Shown here: one piece after another, positions 33,027 through 37,745 of the stretch
Position numbering within the stretch: position 1 is the stretch's first letter
Layout of the letters: each line of letters starts with the position of its first letter
Assembly (NCBI GenBank): GCA_030040475.1
Contig: JASHTQ010000059.1
Span: forward strand, 1-37,745
Direction: 5' to 3'
DNA from: Streptosporangiaceae bacterium
GTDB lineage: Bacteria > Actinomycetota > Actinomycetes > Streptosporangiales > Streptosporangiaceae
DNA: 37,745 bases
Made by a program: the position numbers and the translations under genes
Notes under the pieces: model-generated
Database searches by the model: none
What the model saw: only the letters and a program-made list of their open reading frames with translations
What the model was told of the DNA's origin: nothing

Positions 33027-33266
33027 GTGAAGAATATTACGGTGTCTGTCCCTGACGACGTCTACCGCAATGCCCGGGTCGCTGCCGCGCAGAGTGACAC
33101 CTCGGTGAGCGCGCTGGTCGTCGCCTACCTCCAGCAACTGTCCGGCCGGATGGATGAGTTCGCCAGGCTCGAGGCGCTGCAACGCGAGGTCCAGGCCGGG
33201 ATCAGCCAGTTCCGCGCCGCCGGTCGGCTGAGCCGCGATGAGGTACACGACCGTGCGGTTCGTTGA
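33027..33266 (+). CDS. vapB: VapB-type ribbon-helix-helix antitoxin
   Basis: The 79-residue protein begins VKNITVSVPDDVYRNARVAA, the ribbon and first helix of a CopG/Arc-type DNA-binding domain. TSVSALVVAYLQQL is the second helix. The C-terminal part (QFRAAGRLSRDEVHDRAVR) would wrap the toxin. It starts with GTG. Its last 29 bp overlap the toxin gene. Confidence 0.83.
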   Translation: MKNITVSVPDDVYRNARVAAAQSDTSVSALVVAYLQQLSGRMDEFARLEALQREVQAGISQFRAAGRLSRDEVHDRAVR

Positions 33267-33660
33267 CACCAACATCCTGCTCTACGCGATCTCCCGTGAC
33301 CCGGCCGAGCAGGACAAGGCCAACCGCGCCAACGACATCCTGACCGAACGCGATCTGGCGCTGTCAGTACAGGTCCTGCAGGAGTTCTATGTCCAAGCGA
33401 CACGCGCGAGCCGCCCGGACGCCATCGGTCACCAGCAGGCGGTCCTGCTCACCGAATCATTCCGACGCTTCCCGGTGCAGGACATCACGAGCGGCATCAT
33501 GATGGCGGCCCTGGATACGCGCCAGCGCTTCCAGCTCTCGTACTGGGATGCCGCAATCATCGAGGCATCCCGCGCGATGGGCTGCACGCAAGTCCTGTCC
33601 GAGGACCTCAGCGACGGCCAGGACTACGACGGCGTCCGGGTTTCCAATCCGTTCCGCTGA
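33238..33660 (+). CDS. vapC: VapC-type PIN-domain ribonuclease toxin
   Basis: The 140-residue PIN domain has the acidic active-site set: D10 in VRFVDTNILLYA, E49 in VQVLQEFYVQ, D104 in LSYWDAAIIEA and a further acidic residue in VLSEDLSDG (D123). These bind Mg2+ and cleave RNA, typically tRNA or rRNA. The ATG at 33238 lies within the antitoxin gene; a GTG at 33253 inside VRFVDTN is an alternative start. All catalytic residues are present, so the module looks active. Confidence 0.88.
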   Translation: MRYTTVRFVDTNILLYAISRDPAEQDKANRANDILTERDLALSVQVLQEFYVQATRASRPDAIGHQQAVLLTESFRRFPVQDITSGIMMAALDTRQRFQLSYWDAAIIEASRAMGCTQVLSEDLSDGQDYDGVRVSNPFR

Positions 33661-33738
33661 GAAAGCGGACTCGCGTCGCGGCGGGGCGGGGGCACTGGCA
33701 CCGGCTTGCCGTTATTCGCGGAAAACTTCGCCGCCACG

Positions 33739-33753
33739 TATGCTAAACGCATA
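33739..33753. promoter_or_regulatory. Palindrome upstream of the AbiEi-Fic gene
   Basis: TATGC (33739-33743) and GCATA (33749-33753) flank TAAAC. The AT-rich dyad lies about 27 bp before the GTG at 33780 and includes -10-like sequence; the N-terminal winged-helix domain of the downstream protein could bind it. Confidence 0.45.
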
Positions 33754-33779
33754 TTACTTCGGCAGGGGCGACGGAAAAC

Positions 33780-35246
33780 GTGGATACGACGATCGTCTTC
33801 GCCGCGAACGTGCCGCCTGCGACAATCGCAGGCCGGGTCCGCCGCGGCGAGCTCGCACGCCTGGCAGCAGGCGTCTACACCAGCGATGTTACGTCGGATC
33901 CGGGTGCGGTGACGGCGCGAGAGTGGCCGGCTATCGCCGGAGGGCTGTTCCCTGGCGCGGTCATCACCGACCGCTCGGCCGTGACCGGGGGGCCTGTCGA
34001 CGGCGTGCTTTATCTCGCTCGCGATGGCCGGGCCAGAGACGTCCAGTTGCCGGGCCTGCGGGTGACGGCACGGCCAGGCGCCGGGCCACTGGACGGGGAC
34101 ATCCCGCTGCCGGGCGGCCTGTACCAGGCCAGCAGGGGACGTGCCCTGGCAGAGAACGCCCGGCCGTCTCGCTCCCGGGCTGGCCGGGCGCGCCGCACTC
34201 TGGACACTGCCGAACTGGGAGACTGGGTCGACCGGCTGTGCCAGTCAGACGGGCCGCAGCGCCTTGCCCGGTACCGGGCGCAGGCCGAGGAGATCGCGAG
34301 TCAGGTCGGTGCCCCGCAGGACTCGGTGAAGACGCTGTCTCAGATGATCGGGGCAGCGCTGGACACGAAGCAGATTGCGACGCCATCCCGCGCGCTGACG
34401 GCACGCCAGGCGTCGCTGCCTTATGACCAGGACCGGGTCCGCCTGTTCAGGCAACTGGCTGACAGCCTGCGCCGCTCAGCGCCGCAGAACAGGCCAGTGC
34501 CCGATCCCCGAGACCCCCGCTATCAATACCTGCCATTCTTCGAGGCCTACTTCTCCAACTTCATCGAGGGAACCGAGTTCGAACTGGACGAGGCGGTCGC
34601 CGTCGTCTACGAAGGCAAACAGGTACCCGGCCGCGCCGACGATGCCCACGACCTGGTCGGCACCTTCATGGTCGTTGCCGACCTGGCCGGGATGACCACC
34701 CTGGCAGCCACGCCGGAGGAGTTCGTGGACCTGCTGCGGTCCAGGCATGCGACCATCATGGGCGGACGGCCCGACAAGCGGCCCGGGGTCTTCAAAGAGG
34801 CCGCCAACCGGGCCGGGGACGCCCTATTCGTCCTGCCCGGGCTGGCCGCCGGCACGCTGGCCGCCGGGTGGGAGGGGCTGGCCGCGCTGGACACCGCTTT
34901 CGAGCGCGCCGTGTACATGATGTTCCTCGTCTCCGAGGTCCACCCGTTCGACGACGGCAACGGCCGCGTCGCACGCGTCATGATGAACGCCGAACTGGCC
35001 GGCGGCGGACAGTCAAGGATCATCATCCCGACGGTATTCCGCGACGACTACCTCGGCGGGCTCAGGCAGCTGACCCGCCAGGCCGACTCAAGCGTGCTGA
35101 TCAAGGCACTGCGCTACGGGCACGATTACACCGCCCGGATCGACTTCTCAAGCCTCGCCCGGGCCACCGAGATGCTGCACGCGACCAACGCCTTCAATGA
35201 GCCGGGCAGCAGCGAACGACTCCGACTGCCGGATGCATCGCGCTAG
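33780..35246 (+). CDS. Fic protein with N-terminal AbiEi-like winged-helix domain
   Basis: The 488-residue two-part protein starts with an AbiEi-like antitoxin/winged-helix domain (GRVRRGELARLAAGVYTSD, about 18-36). Its C-terminal Fic domain has the complete motif HPFDDGNGR from H388. An inhibitory helix motif S259-N-F-I-E263-G matches the (S/T)xxxE(G/N) sequence that blocks ATP in self-inhibited Fic enzymes; because it precedes the Fic core this is a class II arrangement. The enzyme is predicted to AMPylate targets when released. Translation starts with GTG. The fusion of an AbiEi-type regulator to an autoinhibited Fic enzyme may make a one-gene toxin-antitoxin unit. Confidence 0.85.
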   Translation: MDTTIVFAANVPPATIAGRVRRGELARLAAGVYTSDVTSDPGAVTAREWPAIAGGLFPGAVITDRSAVTGGPVDGVLYLARDGRARDVQLPGLRVTARPGAGPLDGDIPLPGGLYQASRGRALAENARPSRSRAGRARRTLDTAELGDWVDRLCQSDGPQRLARYRAQAEEIASQVGAPQDSVKTLSQMIGAALDTKQIATPSRALTARQASLPYDQDRVRLFRQLADSLRRSAPQNRPVPDPRDPRYQYLPFFEAYFSNFIEGTEFELDEAVAVVYEGKQVPGRADDAHDLVGTFMVVADLAGMTTLAATPEEFVDLLRSRHATIMGGRPDKRPGVFKEAANRAGDALFVLPGLAAGTLAAGWEGLAALDTAFERAVYMMFLVSEVHPFDDGNGRVARVMMNAELAGGGQSRIIIPTVFRDDYLGGLRQLTRQADSSVLIKALRYGHDYTARIDFSSLARATEMLHATNAFNEPGSSERLRLPDASR

Positions 35247-35259
35247 AGCCGGGCCGACG

Positions 35260-35287
35260 AAGTGTGTCGTTATCGTTTGCACGGCGG
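35260..35287 (-). repeat. HNH-derived dispersed repeat, copy F
   Basis: AAGTGTGTCGTTATCG then TTTGCACGGCGG differs from copy C by one base and is also preceded by GGCCGAC. The minus strand reads RNLAPPCKR then a stop, recognisable as the NLAPPC-KRH part of a 13E12-type HNH domain. Confidence 0.75.
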
Positions 35288-35400
35288 GGCGAGATTACGG
35301 ACCTGGGCCGTATATCTCGTGATGGACACGACCGTCATCTGCCGGCGATTCGCATCATCCACCTCACAGGGACCGCCAGTCACTGAGCGCGATGCCCTGA

Positions 35401-35460
35401 GCGGGGCTCGTGACGCACAAGCCCCTTCTTGCGGGGCCTGTGACCCACAAGCCCCGTTAC
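35401..35460. repeat. Two tandem 30-bp hairpin units
   Basis: Units 35401-35430 and 35431-35460 share GCGGGGC...GTGAC.CACAAGCCCC. In each, GGGGC pairs with GCCCC across a 13-bp loop. They interrupt the distance between HNH fragment 35505-35655 and repeat F. Confidence 0.65.
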
Positions 35461-35504
35461 CAGCAGGCAAATCCATCGTGATCATCACGAGACGCGGGCC
35501 AGAA

Positions 35505-35655
35505 CCGAGATTACACGGGCAGGTCGGCCCGCCGCCGCCGTCCCACGGGGTCGTGTGGTCCAGGTCACACCGGGCGGCGGGCCGGGAGCAGCCCGGGGCC
35601 GCGCAGCAGGCGGTGCGGGCGGTGATGAGGTGGGCGAGGCTGCGGCCGCGGCCCC
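35505..35655 (-). pseudogene. HNH catalytic-core fragment of a 13E12-type endonuclease
   Basis: The minus strand in one frame reads SLAHLITARTACCAAPGC, then SRPAARCDLDHTTPWDGGG and PTCPCNLG. DLDHT..WDGGG..C.CNL is the signature core of 13E12/DUF222-linked HNH endonucleases, with the zinc cysteines. Upstream DUF222 sequence is missing and the downstream part is replaced by hairpin units before repeat F, which may be its displaced tail. Confidence 0.78.
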
Positions 35656-35790
35656 GGGACCCCAGTCATCCTCCGGGACGGGCAGGACCGCCGAACCGGG
35701 CGGCTCCATGTCGTCCTCCCCACGACTGGGGAACGGTTCGCGGGACACGCACCACCCCCCGTTCTGAATAAATGGGAACTAAGAAGCGAC

Positions 35791-35816
35791 TATTATACGA
35801 ACACAATTTCAGGAGG
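35791..35816 (+). promoter_or_regulatory. -10-like box and strong ribosome binding site of the luciferase-like gene
   Basis: TATTATAC (35791-35798) stands out in GC-rich DNA, and AGGAGG (35811-35816) lies 4 bp before the ATG at 35821. Confidence 0.55.
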
Positions 35817-35820
35817 AATA

Positions 35821-36684
35821 ATGCGGTTTGGGTTCGTGGTGCCCCATGGGGACGCGCGGGACTTTGCTTCGATCGCGGCGCTTGGTGAACAGCACGGGTG
35901 GGACGGGGTGTTCACCTGGGAGGCCGTGTGGGGGGTGCACGCGTGGGTGACGCTCGGGGCGGCGAGCATGGTCACCGAACGGATCAGGATGGGGACGCTG
36001 CTTACTCCTGTGTCGCGGTGGAAGCCGTGGGATCTGGCCTCGGCGGTGGGCACGGTGGACCGGCTGAGCGGCGGGCGGGTCATCCTGGGCGCGGGGCTCG
36101 GCGCGCTGCACGGGGGGTGGACGGCGTTCGAGGCCGACGAGGGGCGCCGCGTGCGGGCCGAGAAGCTGGATGAGTGCCTTGATATCTATGCCGGGCTGAT
36201 GCGGGGGCAGCCGTTCGGCTACCACGGGACGCACTACTCGGCCGAGCCGACCGACTTCATGCCGCCCGATCCGCCGGTGCAGCGGCCGCATCCGCCGGTG
36301 TGGATGGTCGGGGCGTACGTCGCGGGGCGGGACAGGCAGCCGTCGCTGGACCGGGCGGCGCGCTGGGACGGGCTGCTGCCGCAGGTCATCGACTCCGGCG
36401 AGGCGCGGCACGTGGCCGGTCCCGGCGAGCTTGCCGGCCTGGTCTCCATCGTGCGGTCGCGGCGGGACGCGCTGGGGCTCGGCGGTGCGCCGTACGACGT
36501 GATCGTCGAGGCGGACAGCACGGGCGAGTTCGTGCAGCTCGACCCGCCTGATCCCGGGACATGGGAGGCGGCGGGAGCCACCTGGTGGATCGAGAGCTGG
36601 TGGACGATCCCGGCCGGCGCCGACGGGCTCGACGAGGTAAGGCGGCGGGTGCAGGCGGGCCCGCCGGCGGGATCGTTACGATGA
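35821..36684 (+). CDS. Luciferase-like (LLM class) flavin-dependent oxidoreductase
   Basis: The 287-residue TIM-barrel flavoprotein begins MRFGFVVPHGDARDFASIAA. It contains VTERIRMGTLLTPVSRWKPW and RLSGGRVILGAGLG, the usual F420- or FMN-binding segments of bacterial luciferase-like enzymes. GGRVILGAG is the typical phosphate-site strand-loop. The substrate is unknown; F420 use is common in actinomycetes. The amidohydrolase gene follows 3 bp after its stop, so the two are probably cotranscribed. Confidence 0.87.
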   Translation: MRFGFVVPHGDARDFASIAALGEQHGWDGVFTWEAVWGVHAWVTLGAASMVTERIRMGTLLTPVSRWKPWDLASAVGTVDRLSGGRVILGAGLGALHGGWTAFEADEGRRVRAEKLDECLDIYAGLMRGQPFGYHGTHYSAEPTDFMPPDPPVQRPHPPVWMVGAYVAGRDRQPSLDRAARWDGLLPQVIDSGEARHVAGPGELAGLVSIVRSRRDALGLGGAPYDVIVEADSTGEFVQLDPPDPGTWEAAGATWWIESWWTIPAGADGLDEVRRRVQAGPPAGSLR

Positions 36685-36687
36685 GGC

Positions 36688-37533
36688 GTGTCCTTGCGCG
36701 CGATTGACTTCCATGTGCACCTGCCGACGCCCGACTGGCTGGACGGCAGCATGGCCGGCTACGTCGAGGCGGCCGAGGCCTACTTCCGCTCGCCCGCGCA
36801 GCGGCAGTCGCTCGACGAGCTTGCGGCCAGGTACCGCGCGCTGCAGGTGCAGGCGGTCCTGCTGGCCTGGGACGCGGAGACCGCGACGCAGCGGCCGCGG
36901 GTGCCGAACGAGACCGTCGCGCAGGCGTGCCGCGATTACCCGGACGTGTTCACCGGGCTGGGCTCGGTCGACCCGCACAAGGGCGAGGCGGCCGTCGCCG
37001 AGGTGGCGAACATCGCGTCGCTCGGGCTGCGCGGGGTGAAGTTCCACCCGTCGCTGCAGGCGTTCGCGCCCGACGACCCGGCGTACTGGCCGATCTTCGC
37101 CGCCTGCGAGCGGCACGGGCTGCTCGCCCTGTTCCACACCGGGACCAGCGGGATCGGCGCGCGGCAGCCGGGCGGCCAGGGGATCAGGATCGACTACGCG
37201 CACCCGCTCAAGCTCGACCCGGTCGCGGCGGCGCATCCGGACCTGACCGTGGTGGCCGCGCATTTCGGCTGGCCGTGGCAGCTGGACCTGATCGCGATCG
37301 CGCTGCACAAGACCAACGTGTACATCGACATCTCCGGCTGGTCGCCGCGGCGCATCCCGGCGGAGGTGATCCGCGAGCTGCGCGGGCGGCTGTCCGGGCA
37401 GTTCGTGTGGGGCAGCGACTACCCGTTCATCACCCCCGAGCGGTGCCTGGCCGAGGTGGCGGAACTCGATCTGCCCGCCGAGGTGATGACCGCGGTGCTG
37501 CACGACAACGCCGCGCGCATTCTCGGCCTTTAG
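36688..37533 (+). CDS. Amidohydrolase 2-family metal-dependent hydrolase
   Basis: The 281-residue TIM-barrel hydrolase begins VSLRAIDFHVHLPTPDW, with H9-V-H11 as the first metal ligands. GLRGVKFHPSLQ, LLALFHTGT and VVAAHFGWPW provide later His ligands, and VWGSDYPF has the conserved Asp. The family includes decarboxylases such as ACMSD and related lactonases; the precise reaction cannot be told. It starts at GTG 36688 just after the LLM gene. Its stop overlaps the convergent exonuclease gene stop. Confidence 0.86.
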   Translation: MSLRAIDFHVHLPTPDWLDGSMAGYVEAAEAYFRSPAQRQSLDELAARYRALQVQAVLLAWDAETATQRPRVPNETVAQACRDYPDVFTGLGSVDPHKGEAAVAEVANIASLGLRGVKFHPSLQAFAPDDPAYWPIFAACERHGLLALFHTGTSGIGARQPGGQGIRIDYAHPLKLDPVAAAHPDLTVVAAHFGWPWQLDLIAIALHKTNVYIDISGWSPRRIPAEVIRELRGRLSGQFVWGSDYPFITPERCLAEVAELDLPAEVMTAVLHDNAARILGL

Positions 37534-37745
37534 GCCAGGTCAACCACCACCGGCGCGTGGTCGGACGGGCCCTTGCCCTTGCGGGCCTCGCGGTCCACGT
37601 AGGCGCCGGTCACCCGGTCGAGCACCGGCTGGGTCGCGTACACCAGGTCGATGCGCATGCCCATGTCCTTCGCGAACGCGCCGGCCCGGTAGTCCCAGTA
37701 GGTGAAGGGGTGCGGTCCCTTCATCGGGGTCGGCACGATGTCTTT
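37530..37745 (-). CDS. xthA: Exodeoxyribonuclease III, C-terminal end (cut by window edge)
   Basis: The visible 71 residues read KDIVPTPMKGPHPFTYWDYRA, then GMRIDLVYATQPV and ARKGKGPSDHAPVVVDL. YWDYR...RIDL and GPSDHAPVV are the C-terminal motifs of the exonuclease III/AP endonuclease family; the SDH motif carries the catalytic Asp-His pair. The enzyme removes nucleotides at abasic sites and 3' ends in base-excision repair. The start lies beyond the window. Confidence 0.92.
   Translation of the reverse strand, partial: KDIVPTPMKGPHPFTYWDYRAGAFAKDMGMRIDLVYATQPVLDRVTGAYVDREARKGKGPSDHAPVVVDLA

Larger units (their letters stand above)
35247..35820. other. 574-bp region of HNH debris, tandem hairpins and a promoter
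   Basis: It contains, in order, HNH-derived repeat F (35260-35287), two tandem 30-bp hairpin units (35401-35460), an HNH core fragment on the minus strand (35505-35655), and the AT-rich promoter of the luciferase-like gene. No intact gene is seen. Confidence 0.7.

Noticed and set aside
35401..35460. CRISPR array
   Set aside because: Only two units, immediately adjacent with no spacers.
35485..35748. Pro/Ala-rich 87-residue minus-strand protein
   Set aside because: A different frame of the same bases encodes the conserved HNH core, so this frame is a shadow.

Overview
The window is high-GC DNA from an actinomycete, most likely a large-genome filamentous one. The base composition, frequent GTG starts, leaderless-looking promoters, a lipoprotein penicillin-binding protein and the density of DUF1707, 13E12-type HNH, Fic and toxin-antitoxin genes all point that way. 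Genus cannot be fixed from the sequence.

Layout. (1) 1-9.7 kb is mostly housekeeping: sbcC (cut by the window edge) and sbcD on the minus strand, a divergent lipoprotein transpeptidase, an adenine deaminase, an FAD amine oxidase, a TOPRIM protein, an OsmC-like protein and a MazEF-type module. (2) 10-14.8 kb is a decayed insertion zone. It holds a nitroreductase, then a broken tyrosine recombinase, a HigBA toxin-antitoxin pair with a frameshift in each gene, a membrane-anchored unknown, a PD-(D/E)XK nuclease-like gene of visibly lower GC, and a 3' fragment of a secreted-type protein. (3) 15.1-21.9 kb is a compact six-gene operon: flavin N-hydroxylase, stand-alone cupin, ATP-grasp ligase, second non-canonical ATP-grasp, FAD amine oxidase and MFS exporter, ended by a hairpin. 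(4) 21.9-35.8 kb is an accessory, defence-like island. It holds two paralogous AAA ATPases with C-terminal nuclease-like domains, an AlbA/HATPase regulator, a broken TOTE-type primase-helicase, a Fic protein with Gln in place of the catalytic His plus its antitoxin, a VapBC module and an AbiEi-Fic fusion. The island is punctuated by at least five same-orientation fragments of 13E12-type HNH genes. (5) 35.8-37.7 kb returns to ordinary genes: a luciferase-like oxidoreductase, an amidohydrolase and the end of exonuclease III.

The strongest candidate for an undescribed system is the six-gene operon. Known bacterial hydrazine (N-N bond) pathways use a lysine N-hydroxylase, a cupin fused to a MetRS-like activating domain, and a glycine-oxidase-like flavoenzyme. 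Here the hydroxylase, a free-standing cupin and the flavoenzyme are all present, but the MetRS domain is absent and an ATP-grasp ligase is translationally coupled to the cupin instead. A new hydrazine-type or N-hydroxylated dipeptide-like metabolite is a reasonable inference, not a demonstrated one.

The island suggests repeated capture and loss of defence cassettes at HNH-derived repeats. Several cassettes are dead (TOTE, HigBA, the integrase, a small gene at 24.4 kb), while others look intact.
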